Of a stretch of 64,000 bases of DNA, positions 10,838 through 24,400 are shown piece by piece. The notes under the pieces are model-generated. The model saw only the letters and a program-made list of their open reading frames with translations, searched no databases and was not told the origin of the DNA. Position 1 is the stretch's first letter. The number at the start of each line of letters is the position of its first letter. The stretch is from positions 17,396,001-17,460,000 of the forward strand of contig CM062204.1 of NCBI GenBank assembly GCA_031216445.1, in the 5' to 3' direction. Origin of the DNA: Lateolabrax maculatus. Taxonomy: Eukaryota; Chordata; Actinopteri; Acropomatiformes; Lateolabracidae. Position numbers and translations under genes: made by a program.

Positions 10838-12974
10838 GTACATAGAAAGCCCTCATAACATTTTGTAAGGTGAGCATGGACAGATCAAGAAAAACTACAG
10901 TTCGCACTATGTTGAATACAAGCAGGTCGGCAGTGGGCCAGTCAGTAATTAGATGCATCAGTCCTGAGTTTCATCACCAGTGACATTCAGGACTGGGCTT
11001 CTAACTTTCTAATCTTGAGTGTAAGATCAAAAACACATTAACTTGTACCTGAAGTAAATGGTACTGCGACTGCATTAGCACCACTGCTGGCTTTGCACTG
11101 CCTTTGAACATAAAATAATCTGACACTAAGGCATACTCCCTCCATCAAAAAGACTATTAATCTCCAGAACTACAATTATGATTGTCCAGTTGTATAACAA
11201 CTATGCCAAAATATGAAAGGTAAAAATTCAGGTTAACTAGACTGCATTTGCAATTTGTTTCTTCAGCCTGTCCAAAAATCTGCAGAATACTGTAAAACTA
11301 TGAAGATTCTTAGTCATATTACTGGTAAACCAATTTATTCATAAAAATGGAAGAGAGACATGACAGGACGTGTGACATCCTCCTTTTCCATAAACTCTTA
11401 GAGTTTTATATAATTGTATTTTGACACATTTAGTTTAATAAGTAGTTTAAGGTACCACAGTGCTGTTATTCATCATCCACATCGTCCCTGTTCCTGCATG
11501 TGATTCATGGATTCATTAAATTCAGGCTGTTTCTCTTGACCAGCTCAACATCATTCTGTCCTGCATAATCAGATTTATCTGAGCCATAATTCCTTCTAAT
11601 CTCTAAAGGAACAACAATCTCAGGGATCCTTGTTATCTTTTGTTTGGACTGTAAGTGGGTAAAATGCAATATTTGGATACATGTCCCATGCCTCCAGTGA
11701 GCCCGGTGGTGTTGTCAGCAGCTTTGATGCAGGACAAATTTATGTTTGAAGGAGAGTTTATCACTGCGAAACCAGCTCTGAGGAGATCAGAGCCATGTTT
11801 TTGCAGAATCAGGAAGCTAATCTGGCTCAGAGCATACAGGGTAGCTGGCCTACCTTCTTAGCGAATGTAGAGCCATGCTCAAACTTGACGCCAATGTTTG
11901 TTAACGCAAAGGATTAGCCTCTTCTGTTTGCTTGCACTGTGAAGTTGCTGATGTGTTATTGCAGCATTGCCCGGCCTAAGCATATCCTTTATTTTGGCTG
12001 GACTCCCGGATGGGATTCTAGCTTCTAAATGTGTTTTATGATAGGATGATTAAATGTCGTTCAACCTGCCCCAGTGAAAAAAATGACCCAGAGTGATTAA
12101 CGACACTCAGATAACCACTTCACACTAAAGTGTTTATAGACAGAGTGCTTTCACTGCCAGAGATTTAAAGTGGGTATATTCGCCTTAATTATGAAAAGGA
12201 AATGATTATGGTAATTACAGTGGCAGCACAAGGGGATCTCTATGCATTTCATCCCCTCCTGAGCCATCGGTGTCTGACAGGGAAATTATTTTTTCATTTA
12301 ATAATAAGTCCGTACAGATGTCCACATGCTGGTGTTTACAATGCAGCTCCTTTAGTGCTTCACCTTGAATTGGTCAAGGTGAGTCTGTATCCCAGTTGCA
12401 ACATAATCACAAACAAAGGATGAACTAGAAGAAAGAACCATACGAGATCCTATAGCCACGCCAGCGCCTCTATGACACTGCCACCCCAAGAGCCACACAG
12501 CTACCATGGCTAAAACTAAAACAACACATGTACTGTACAACACAGATTCACCACTATAATACCTTTATGAGTCTGTCCAAGAGGAAATGACATGATTATG
12601 CTCTTGACATAGAAAAACAAACGATTAAAAATATTGTAGTTCACCACTGTGCTCCACTGCAGAGGCAGTAATGACCTTCAGGGAAGGAAACACATTTCCT
12701 TTGAACTTCTATTGTTAAGGCTGATGGACTGAAGTGTTTGTGTTAACCAGGAGGATGCCATCCCCCCTCAGGCTCCCTCAACTTGTTCCCTGGTATTATA
12801 TTTTCCATCCAAACTCTATGTACAGCTTCCTCTATTCTCTAGCCTCTTTCTACCAAGAGAAGATGGCCAAAGAGGTACTGGTTTACTGAAGAAACCAATG
12901 CTGTTAAGCAGGCCTGCTTCAAGTTTTACTACAAGTGGGCTCTGTCCGCTGCTAAAGGAGCCTAATTCTCTCAC
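10838..12974. other. Gene-free DNA
   Basis: No exon or RNA gene. The segment 12180-12330 contains closely spaced homeodomain-type cores (ccttaattatg, gtaattac, atttaataataag) and could be a regulatory element, but nothing here proves it. Confidence 0.4.
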
Positions 12975-13052
12975 TTAAAGGGAAACTTTACATTTTCAAC
13001 CAGCATCGTACTGATACAAAGCCAATTGAAAATCTGCAAAGTTTCCCTTTAA
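12975..13052. mobile_element. Short foldback (MITE-like) element
   Basis: The left end ttaaagggaaactttacatt and the right end, whose reverse complement is ttaaagggaaactttgcaga, are near-perfect inverted repeats about 25 bp long around a core of about 25 bp. The whole unit is 78 bp and would fold into one hairpin. It codes for nothing. It may be an internally deleted DNA transposon. Confidence 0.65.
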
Positions 13053-13459
13053 TCAGTAAAAATAAGCACAATCCTAGATTTCTATTTTGACATTGCAGAC
13101 AAACTTACTCAAAAGCAGCTGTATGTTAGCCTTTGCAGTTCGGGATTTTTATAGTTTTTTTCTGCAAAAATGGATGAGATTAGAAACAAATTTAGTTCCT
13201 CATCTCCAGCTACGTCTGCATAATCGGTAGTGCAATATTCATATGTTAAATCCCACATTGAAACTATCTCTTTTGAAAAGTAGTTTAAACTGGTGTTGGC
13301 TTCTTATCTAACTAACTGCTTCTACCTGATGGATTCGGATTGCCTATAAAGGCAGATTATCATAAACGAGAGGCCTGCTTGTCTGCTGTGAAAAACTGGA
13401 TCTAATTTCCTGCCACCAGTTTGATCAAGTAACAGTAACTCACTGTGATTTATCAAAGT
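13053..13459. other. Gene-free DNA between a foldback element and a LINE
   Basis: No coding or repeat assignment. It may include further diverged LINE sequence just upstream of 13460. Confidence 0.4.
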
Positions 13460-14186
13460 ATGACAGCCAAGAATCTTGACGTTTCATTTGATCATACGTT
13501 CCCTTTTTAATATTAGGTTCCTCTCAGTGGCTCCCTATCCATGTCAGATCAGACTTCCAAGTGCTACTGATGACTTAAAAAATTTAAAACATCTGCACAC
13601 TCCTTCATACCTATCTGATCTCCTTAAACTTATATTCCATCCTGCGCTCTCCGCTTTCAGAATACACAATCCATGTCTGTCCGCTCAGCAGGCTGCAAGA
13701 CCTTTTCCTTCCATGTCCCCTCCTGCTTGTTTTTCCTTTCTCCTATATGTTGTGAATGGTGTGCTTGGTTTTTGCCTCTTGTGTCTATGTAGTCTGTCCT
13801 CTCTCCAGGTCTCCATGGTGGAGAGGAGGTCATGTGGTCCTATCTGTTTGGTGGCATCTAGAAGTTGATCGATGTCCTTCCAGATCCATATTGTACATAT
13901 ACTTGTATATTTACAATTTATCTATATAATTGTGTCATCCTGACTGTCAAAACTGTAATTTAACTATGTTGAACAATTATATACACACAGCATATATTGT
14001 CTGTCAATCCTGGAAGTAGGATCCCTCCTCTTTCTTCTGTTTTTTCCCTGGTAAAGTTTTTTTTGGGAAGTTTTTCCTTCCAAATCTAAGGATAGAGGGT
14101 GTTGTATGCTGAATAAACTGTAAAGTAAATTTGTGATTTGACATATTGTATTATATTATATAAAATTGACTTGACTTTACTTGACT
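13460..14186 (+). mobile_element. Decayed non-LTR retrotransposon 3' end (L2/CR1-like LINE)
   Basis: Three pieces of the C-terminal part of a LINE reverse transcriptase are visible in different frames. KNLDVSFDHTFPF (from 13469) matches the conserved KNLGV-FD-DLSF motif. QWLPIHVRSDFQVLL (about 13525-13570) matches the HWLPV--RIDFK-LL motif. TPSYLSDLLKL (about 13600-13630) matches APSYLSDLL. Roughly 100 codons that should lie between the first two are missing, so there is an internal deletion, plus frameshifts and stops. The 3' UTR has the tttttccctggtaaag, gggaagtttttcc and gttgtatgctg segments and ends in repeated ttgactt at 14186. Dead copy. Confidence 0.8.
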
Positions 14187-15454
14187 ACAGTTATGAAACA
14201 CTCGGCAGCCTTGTAGGTGTTCTCGACTGCCCTGTGGCTGCACAGCTTAGGCCCATCCATCTCTGAATTGACGATGTTTAGACGTATAGGACTGGCCTCG
14301 GTGCCGATGGTATTCATGGACAGTGTGTATTAGCCTTCTAGCCTCCCCTGGGCACTCCTCCACTGTGATTTAGTGGAGCTGAGAACCATGAATTTCAGTC
14401 AGGCAGTTAAGGAGAAGCGCAAGTGATTTATGCTTTTGTTTACAGGGTACTGTTGGGACCTTAATCTGGCAGTGATGAGAGGGGGAGAGGGTGTGTCTAC
14501 AGTAAACATTTGTGTGTGGAGAAGCACTCGCAAACCTGCATGCATGTGTGAAATCGTATTAATAATTAAGTGCATGAGAAAAATAACAAAAGGATTAGAG
14601 AGGGGAAAGCTGGAAATGTCTACGTGCACGTTTGGACTTTTGCAACAATGAGAAAATAGCGAATTTACAGGGGACAAGATCATCCCAGATGGGTTTGAAA
14701 TGTATTTGTATTTCACAGGAGAGTCTCCACAAGTCATGCTCTGTGTGATAAGACAGAAAGGAAAGGTGCTGTGTTAGGCAGAGGGAAGTTGGAGATGAAA
14801 ACCCAAATGGAAACTACAGTATTTGTATTCACATGCAGGATATGCATCTCCATTGTAAATGAACCAGTGAGGTTCTGGACAATATTCAGCAATCAACATA
14901 ACTTTGATTAACTCACCATTCATCACTGAAAGGACCTCATAAAGGTATGAGTCTAAATATCATCCAACAAAGGATTGCTTCTAACAGAGTGCCAGTCAGA
15001 TCATTAGCCTCCACTGATGTCCCCTTTAAAGGCATTACCCTTCATGAATGATAGCCCTGTCCATTAGTGATGGTGTATAAAATGAGCTGTGTGACTGCTG
15101 ACGAAAATGGCCTCTATCAATGCTCCCACACCTCTATGACCCTGCAACTGAGGATTATTTCCCTGGTGGGAAAAGCTGCTTAGAAAGTGTCATCCATTAT
15201 TTTTGCCTTATACTGTAGGTCACCAACATGGAAAACCACCAGGACAAACATCAATAATATGTTACTTCGACAACAAGTCCTGCGGATTTAAAGTGTCAAG
15301 TGGTGTCCTTGTTTGAGACGAGAGGGATTTCCACCTGAGGGTGTGTGGGCGGAGGGATGGAGCATTTGAGAGTATGAAGGACACAATCAGCAATGGGGAA
15401 AAAACCTGTAAGCATTAGACAAGAAATGTTTCTTTGCCACCCCTCCATTCAACG

Positions 15455-15486
15455 CACATACACGCACACACACACGCACACACACA
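15455..15486. repeat. (CA)n microsatellite, interrupted
   Basis: CA dinucleotides interrupted by ta and cg steps. Confidence 0.9.
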
Positions 15487-18056
15487 TGCATGTGTGTCAT
15501 TACCATACTTTATTAAAAATTGATGGCTACCATTGTTCTAAGAGACTAATTGTGGAAAGAGGTGTGGGGTTTCCAGTCGTGATGCTAACATAAAAGAAGG
15601 AAGCATCACACATTGGAAGGGAAATATTTTACCAACAAAATATATGCAATCTTTATATTAACCCTAATTTCCAACATCAAAGCATGTATAAAAATAAGTC
15701 TAGTGGTTATTCTTCCCACTGACTTTTACATTTTCATCTGACAGCCTAAGCAGCAGGCAATCTTGGTGTAGTCAAAATCAATAGAAGTTGGAGAAGAGAA
15801 ATTGCCAAAGGCTGGCTGGTCAAATCAGTCACCTTAAATTACTAAAGCAACACAAAGAATGGCTGCAGGGTTGTCCTAGGAAATGCCAGAAAGTAAATCA
15901 TCTCAGACAAAGAAAGATTAAGAGTAGCACAGGTGGAAACACGGGAAAGATCGTTATGTGATAGGTTACTGGCCCTGATCCCTTTTCCTTTGTGCAATGG
16001 CAGAAATAGTTGGCAATTTGCCAACCATTTGTTGTTTGAGTACGAGGCAACACAGAAAACAGACCTTTAAAGGATCAGATTTTGCTCTGTTTGGCTATAA
16101 TCCATATTTATTTTATTGATACTCGATCACATGACCACTTGTATGTAAAAGGTGTCCCTTGTAGTGATGAGGCCACAGAGAATTATCACCTGACTCTGCA
16201 GTTCCCCTCATCTCTCAGGACCTTCATAGCATCTTTTACAAATTGTATTTGTTTTACAGACTTTTAACACAACTCATAGCAACCAGCTATGTGAAAAACC
16301 CAGCTGTGCACTACATGCTCAGCACTAAACAGCAGACGAACAGTAAGCAACTGGGGAACACAGTGGAGAATTTAGCAGCTAAACAGCCAGATATTTTTCC
16401 CAGGGTGAGCAGAGACCAAAAACAGAGCAAAAAGCAAAGTGAGTATCGGACTTTTATTAGTCAGGTGGCCAGAAGCACGACTCCAAATGAATCCTAATGT
16501 TGCTCTGTGTCTGCTGGATTATAAAAAAGGTAACTGCTTGTTCACACATTCACCATAGGAACTTAAATGCTGATAAGAATGTAAATGCTTGTGTTCAAAG
16601 CTTGTTTTTGCTGTCCCAACCCGGCCAAAGAAATCTGTAAATGCAGCTTTAAAGAAATTATTATAGATTTAGTCTAAAATTTTTGATTTGATTTGACTGG
16701 CTGGAAAAAGGTGGATTTCAAAACACACATTTGATTTAATTCTTACTGGAAAGCCTCCAATGATTAGGTTTATCTCATTTGATTTAGATGACCTGTTTTA
16801 TTTAGCCAATCAATCAACAGTATTGTGATCTTTGTCTTTGAAATATGTCAGTTGAATTAAATGTTAATATGCAAATGTTACATTATTTATCATTCATCAT
16901 TCTTATGCTAAGTCATATATGTGAAAAAAAAACTTAAATTATGATAGCCCTATAAAAACAATCCATGTAAGAATTATTACAGGTAATGGAAAGCTTCATG
17001 CTCCTTTTCCTAGGACTGTTTCTTTAACCTTTTTATATTTCATTTTATCCACTCATATTTCCCACTCAACACAGTTGCAACCCAGTTGTTATCTTATTTT
17101 GGAATGAGGAACAATTGTGTTAACATTTGAGAGGAACAAGGGAAAATTAACTAATAACAAAGTTGAGCTAGTGAGCAATGCATGTTTACAGCAGGGCTTC
17201 CTGTTTTCCAGGTTTGGACCAAATACAACTTTAAACTTGCATTTATATCAAGCTGGAAAGTGTGCCATGCTGAGGAAGTCAATTTACGACAAGCCGGCTA
17301 AATTCCTTTGGTGTCAAGGGAGCAGCTCCACTGCCTTTTGGGCCAAAACAAACTCATCAGAAATGTCTTTTTAATCCACTAAAGACAGTTCTCTCACAGG
17401 GCCTCAGGGCTTGATAAAAGTTTGCCAACAAATGTTATAAAGGGAAAGCCTATCCCCCATTGTTGAAAGCCAATCATTACATTAAAAAAAAACAGTTTCA
17501 CTTACAGTTTTATCAGCTGGGGGGAAGTTTTAGTTTTTCTACAGTATGATCATGGTAACTTGTTGTTGTTTTGTGGAAATTAAGGATGCAACGTAAAGTA
17601 ATTTTCTTCTTCCTAATGTTTGTAGAGTATTTTGTGTATGCTGGACAAGACAGCTGTTGCTGTCAGTCACACTGTCACTGTAAACTCAGTTTGTGGATAT
17701 ATTACCATAATGCACACTTAAAAACATAACAGCATCATAATCAAATCTACTTCTATCATTAAGGTCTATTGGCTGTGCTAACACCAGTTTGTTAATTACA
17801 AAAGCAATTTTCCTCTTACCTCTTGCCTTTTTTGTTGGATGGATGTTAAATGATGTCTTGTCTAATTTGCAATGCACATGACTCTCCTGTACTGTTTCTT
17901 ATCTCACACTGGCTATCACTGCTCCACCACTTACATCTGCAATGTAGTATCAATGACGTGGACTGCTGATTCACTTCCTTTTGATAAAACTATTGTCTCT
18001 GTGATACCTTGACTTCCTTTCTTAAGTATACAGTCAATGGTGTCAAACACAGTACT

Positions 18057-18077
18057 CTTCCTTCCTTCCTTCCTTTC
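18057..18077. repeat. (CTTC)n short tandem repeat
   Basis: Four to five tetranucleotide units within a pyrimidine-rich strand. Confidence 0.8.
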
Positions 18078-18235
18078 CTCCTCTACATCTAATGGATGTC
18101 TGTAGCTTTTTGTTTTCTTCTTGTCTGTTTTGTTATGTCCTATCATGAAAGTAAAATGGCAGCTGGCATACTTGAGTTTTAGTATTTAAGCAACCATCAA
18201 ACCAGATTTGAGAATACTCCAGATAAATGCTATAG

Positions 18236-18480
18236 TGCTTCCCAACCTAGTGGTCAGGGCCCCCTCCTGGTGGCTCACAAGATGAATCTCAAGGGTTACA
18301 ACCAGGGTTGTTAAATCAACATGTTAATTTTGATTAATTAACTACAAACAATTAACACGTTAAAAAAAAGTGCTCTTAGCACTAATGGAGCCACTGAAAC
18401 CACCGTGTAAATTCACTTATGTGCCCATTTCCAACAGCTTCAGTTGCCTATGTAAATAGTTAAAAAAAAAAAAAGTGGTT
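18236..18480. mobile_element. Possible nested non-coding teleost repeats
   Basis: gtgcttcccaacctagtggt at 18236 followed by cctcctggtggctcac resembles a common teleost repeat. From about 18300 the gggttgttaaatcaac, gttaattttgattaatt and caattaacacgttaa motifs resemble another. Both calls are from memory, with no inverted ends or target duplications located. Confidence 0.4.
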
Positions 18481-21400
18481 AATGTGGTCACCACTTGAAG
18501 CTGGAGTCGGGACTTTTACATATAAATGAACATCTGTAACCATCAAGCCCTCAGTGCACCAGCGGGACTAAGGGAGGTAACTCCGGAGTTGTAGGCAAAG
18601 CACTAAGCTTGTTCATTGAAGACTCACTTGGTTTTACTTTCGTTGGCCGTCTGTTGTGTTGAGTTTCGAACTGAGTATTTTTGCAGCTTGCTGGGATCAC
18701 TGCCAGAATATTATAAATATTTATATTTCTCTGAGCAGCCTGAGTGAGTGTGTCATCAGACCACCTTTCCGGCTCCTGTGTAGCGTCTAAGAGGTGAGGG
18801 ATGGCGTGGTTTCAGCCCAATTTATAAGGGGAGAGTTTGCAGACTTCCCGACACTCACATCCTTGATTCCAGCCAATCTTGGTTGGCACAGCAACACAGG
18901 AGCTTCTGAGGAAGTAGTCCCAGTGTGACCCTACTTCATGCTATTCAAAGAACAATGGTTATTAAACATCTTTGATGAAAGAGTTTAATATCTCCTTTCT
19001 AGGTCTGTCCAGTTAAATATCAATTTCATGTCAAATTCAGGTTTTCTGACCCATTATGACACAACAGTCAGATTGTGAGAGGTTTTCACTGAGACCTTAG
19101 CACTGGTGTAAAACATAAAAGAGATCCAAAAACTGAGCTGAACTGAATTATTAATTACAAAAATTGGAGTTTGTTGTCCATTTTCAGTTTGAACAAAACT
19201 TTGTGACACAGTTGGCACATTTCAAGGCACATCAGCATGCTTTACTGTATGGGTTGAGATACGTAGACTGAGATGAAGCCACCATCATTTCATTCTCCTC
19301 TCAGTCCTGAAAGGTTTTGAGATTTTCCATTAGGCCTGCAACTGCACCAGCAAGCTCCAGCACAATTTACTTGGCCACAATGTGCTGCTGTGCTGTTACT
19401 GTTTAACTAGGAATGTAATGAGGTTTTAATGGGCTTCTGTCAATAACAATTCATTTTGGTTGTATCGTGTGTTTATGATGAGAGTTACACTAATGCTATA
19501 CATCAGCTACACTGAACTTTTGGGAAGAGCAAGTGCAGTTCAATACTGGCTGATGCAGCGTTTTGCCAGCGTGTTATAGATTGGCATGTACAAAAACTGA
19601 TTAGATTAGAAAGAGATTTATTATTTCCCTCATCTATGTGTTGTCACTATTTTTTTTTTGTTTCATTCATTTTTTTAAATAACTTTGTATAAGAACAATC
19701 TGAGTGTTGCTGGACTATTCAGGAACTTGGCAGGGTGTATGTTGGCTTTTTTTATGTCTCAGAGTTTTATTTTATTGTTTTATTCTTTCTGGGAGGGGAT
19801 ACAGTTTGGAATGGAAGTTTTGATTTGTGTGCATGGTTTTTGTGTACACTGATGGTAATTTTTACACATTAAGACATTACTCTCCACAGACATACTGTGT
19901 AAGAGAGCAATAAAGGCTATAAAACCAAGCAGATTAAAAACCTTTTATGTACGCTATAGTATGCATTATTAGTTTAACAACAGTGCTTTATAAGACTTGT
20001 TAAAAATAATTGTTTGAATATGAGCGTTAAGTATATGTGGCGATTATACACACAGAGTGACACAATTGCAGGGATGGAAGGAGGACAGAAGAAGGCTGCT
20101 TTTACTGTCATCTTTCTTCAGTATTCCTCTCTCCTCTTTTCTCCAGCTCCTCTGACTTTGTTCCGCTTTCCCCCAGTTGCTCACAGGAGGCCTCCTGGCA
20201 AAAATGAAGGGATTTCTATGCTAGTGGAGTCTTTTTTTGTCATCAATCCTGTTTGCCATGCTTCAGTCGCTGCCTGTCTCTCCCTCTGTCCCTCCCTCTA
20301 TCCATCCATCTTTCAGTCCACCCCTTCACATCCATCTCTCCCACAGGTTGGCGAATTGATTGTGTTGAGCTCATGGAAAAAGGCAGCCTCTGGGGACATA
20401 CTGTACATTGAAGCACCGGTCTGCCGGGCCTTCTGTTTTAATGAAAAGCTAAAGCCCCAGCAATCACACCTACACACACAAAGCCCTCCTACATACTGCC
20501 ACGCATGCAAACTGACACACATATACCTGCACACACTGCAGCTAGCTAGAGGATCTAGGCCCATAATTACCTATGCTGTGTGGAGTCCTGCTGGCATTTA
20601 GTAACCTGAGTTACCACCCTGTTTGCCTGCTGAACGGGAGATTTATGTCAGAATGTCATCCTGCCTTATGGCAGAAGTGAGTGTTTGTGGTGAAAATGAT
20701 GTCCATTGTGTGTATATGTATAAACAAGTTCTATTGTGTTAATGGACGGCTGTTATTTTCAGTGTCACGTTCTGATGACTTGCTAAAGCAAGCAGATGTC
20801 GGGGTTGGAGAAACTGGGGAACTAGAGAAGATCGTAATGTCTTACAACCCCCTGTCTAAGGAGAAATCTATTTAATATATCGATTGCTACTCAAGATGAA
20901 GGGTTGTGGGTCAAGATAATGTGTGTTGTGTGCACAGTATAATATGACTGGTGTGTGAGCAGCATGTGCTTGTGTATGTGTGCGTTTACTATCTACTGCT
21001 GACATAGCATACTATATAATTTCATTACTGTATAACTAATAAAAACAGGCAGTCAGCTTTACTATAATATCAACAGGTTGTTAAAACCACCACTAACCAA
21101 CTGTTTCAGCCTTAACTACTAACTACACTAAATAAATATTTACTAAATCCATAAACATGTCATGCTTTAGTGTCTCCTCATTCTTTCCCATAAAATGAAC
21201 TTGTCGTCTACTGTATGATTTTTAAAGCCCTAACAAGCAAATGTGTCTGAAGGGGGACCTTTGCCGTTCTGGCCAACAGTAACTGTATTTAAACTTTGTT
21301 ATGAAGTATGTGCAGGAGTATTGTAAGTGCTCAGTGCAAATTCCTGCTCGGGCCAGAGCCGCAGTTGTTCAAATGCCGCAAAAAATTAAATCAGGTGTAC

Positions 21401-24400
21401 AGTATTTAATGTGAGTTATATGTTTTCTGAATTTATTTCTGTTTTTAGTCATGCTAATAGAACTGCGTCTGGAGAATATAGACTAACATTTAACTAGGCT
21501 TAGCTGCAGTCCAGAAATTTCCCTGCTCAGGGGAGCTGTTTAGATCACTACACACTCACATAACTGCAGATGTTTCCTGCCGAGGAGAGTTGCTCAGCTA
21601 GAGTGTGTTGGTCACCTGTGCGCCTCATGCCTCGGCCTTGATTGGAAGCCAGACAGACGAGCTGTTTATTTTAGGAGTTGATTTTTCGCCCTTCTCAATC
21701 TTTGCGTCCCTCCCTGGCTTGTCATGCTGCTGCATCTGGCTGATCAATAATGTAATTCTTAACCAGAGGCTGCTGCACGCTGGAGTAATTACCTCCTCCA
21801 TTATCTGACCACATCTCTCATTATACTGTGAGCAGCCTTCATTAGGGCCACAGGCTGAAAGGCATGGGGGGGGGGACAACACAGAACACACAAACACACA
21901 CGCACACACACACACCAAAGACTCATAAGCATTCAAAAACATGCTCTACAAAGCATTATACTCGAGTGCTCAGGAAGACAAACAGACAAGCTTGTCACCT
22001 TCTTGCACTCACCATCTTCACTTCCTCGCCTCTCTTCCTCTCTTTGCCCAGTCAATCAGATAGCCATTAGCCAGTATTGGTCCCAAGGGCTAGTCTCTCA
22101 CATACTGCACATCTATGGGAGCATTTCCATTCAGCAAGATGGCTCACCTCCTTGCCTCACTGTGATAGCCGTGCAGCCCAGGGGAAATAAAGACAGTCGC
22201 AGCCAAATCAAATCCACAGCACAGCAGGGGAGACGATGGCGCAGATCAGCATGTTACTGGCCTGTTTAGGCTCCTTCTGTGGTGCTTCTTGAGCCAGACT
22301 GAGGGTAGTTTAATAGTTTAATATTGTTAACACCGCCGGGGCTGCAGGTTTGATTTCCACTGTGACTGTAACAGCCAGATGTGCTGCTGAAAGATACTTG
22401 CCAAATATAATGCATATTTATGCATTGTCTGTGTTTGTAATACACCTTTAGAGTGCTTGCCAGGCTGAATAACACCCAAACACACATTATCTAACTCTCG
22501 TCTCGTTGAGACTCCACTATAAAGCCCTTTTTTCAGCAATAGTACACTTGTTAGTCCTTTCAGCAAAGGCAACAGTCATGGTGCATTAGCATGGGCCACA
22601 GAGATAAAGGCCAGTGCGTGACAGAAGCTGGCAGGTCACTGTATTCAATGACCTTTGTAGATAAGACTGATATAGCTTTGTTTCCTGTTTGAAGCAGAGT
22701 ACTGGACCAGTGCAAGTGCTGAGTCACAATAACTAAGAGGTGAATTAGTTATGGGATTAGATGCCATTAGTTGGAGAATATAAGATATTTTGAAAATCGT
22801 TCAGAGTTTGCATGAGAAAGAGACGTCAGTATGTAAGCCTGTGAAAATACCCTATTAAGCTGTGTGTGTGTAAATATGTGCGTATTTATCCTTTTTCATC
22901 CGTAGCTGCCCTCTTATCTAGCCTCTCTCTATCGGCTTGTTAAGGGAGACGTGGTTTGACCTGTGAGAAAGGAATCAGTGTTGTGTTGTTCATCATCAGC
23001 TGTCTCTCCCTAGGCCCTCAGCCTCTTGTTATACGACTGGCTATCAGCCTGATGGCAGTTTGTTAATAGTGTCAGCGGACTTCAATTAGCTCTCCGCCAC
23101 GCTCGATCGCGCCATCCTTTCTGCTGGAGAGGGGCTTTAAATTGGCTGAAATACCAGAGCCATTAAGTGTGAATGGTTAATGGGAGAGAAGGAGCAGGCA
23201 GGCAGGGGCACATCAACATCATGCAAATGGCAGTTTCAGTCTCTGTTTTCCCACTCTTCTCCTCCGCTAACTGGCTGAAGGTGATAAACACGCTGTTTAC
23301 TGTCCTACTGAGAGGTACACAACACCGATGTACTGTGTATTTTGTGCAAGTTTTGGTAGAATTAACCAGAGCATTATTCCTTTTTTTTCCCATAGTGTGA
23401 GCCCAAGATTGTAGCCAAGAGTAAGCCCATACAGTACGTACTGTATAAAATCATATGCAGTAACTAGGCATTGGACTGTTAATTCATCCTTATTGGAGTA
23501 CGTTAGGAAAGCATATAAAGATTCCTGGATTTAAAGAGGTTTACTGTTTCCACGCATTTAAGAATGTACTTCAGAAATTTAGACTTGAAAGGTGACCATT
23601 TCCAGACCTGCTACCAGTGTTATGTGCCACATTCGAATGGCTTATTGTCCCCTTTATTCTGGTAAGCATTAGTAATTGTTGACACTTCTTACCTGTCAAA
23701 ATACTAACTTGACTTACTTTCCGAATAAGTCAGATTTCACACATTTCCAAAACTGACTTTGTTAGACAATAGAGTGTTATTGATCAGTGTGTCTGAAATT
23801 ACTACGCACTTACATTGGCTCCGGGAACTTTGACAGATCCTTGTGTGAATATAACAGTGCCAGTTCAGACCCAGTCCTCCTACGTGCTGCAAGATAAACT
23901 TCTACCAGCCTGAGTGAAGAGGATAACTGTGGGCCAAGAGACAGGCACAAGCTTTATAAGTCGGCAGGTGGTATTTTCCACACTTTTATATCTTCACAAA
24001 AAAAAAGGCAAAGCCTATTGTGTATGTGTGGGGATAGCTAGAGTGTGTGGATATTGAGTAATTCTGGACCAGAACTAGGAGCAGAAGGGGAAACTTTGCG
24101 TGACGACACCCCCTCTAGGCACAGACAGAGTGGGCATTTCTCTCCCTAAGCATGTGAGACTTATAAAAGCTGAGAGGAGAGAATTTCTTTTCATCTCATC
24201 AAACAACCCAGGGGCACAAAACATCTCCCCCCGTGTGCTCAAATACAATCTTTCTTGGCCAGGAGAGATATTTAGGCATAAAGGCCTCCGGTGACAGTGT
24301 GCCAGATCAAGTATTGGCATATCTAGGTTGTCTAGACACAGCAGGTGTCTCGAAAATAGAATCCATTTATTTCTGTCTCCTAGCTCCTCAAATGTTGCTG

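Larger units (their letters stand above)
14187..18235. other. Gene-free DNA
   Basis: About 4 kb without a supportable exon, RNA gene or recognised transposon. It contains a CA array (15455-15486) and a small CTTC run (18057-18077). Its open frames have no family motifs. Confidence 0.45.

Noticed and set aside
20014..20601. 195-codon plus-strand open frame, the longest in the window
   Set aside because: Composition is skewed by pyrimidine-rich and CA-rich sequence, there is no domain motif, and no splice or initiation context supports it.
22320..22400. Second B-box-like word (ggtttgatttcc)
   Set aside because: Too degenerate, with no A box or tRNA fold.
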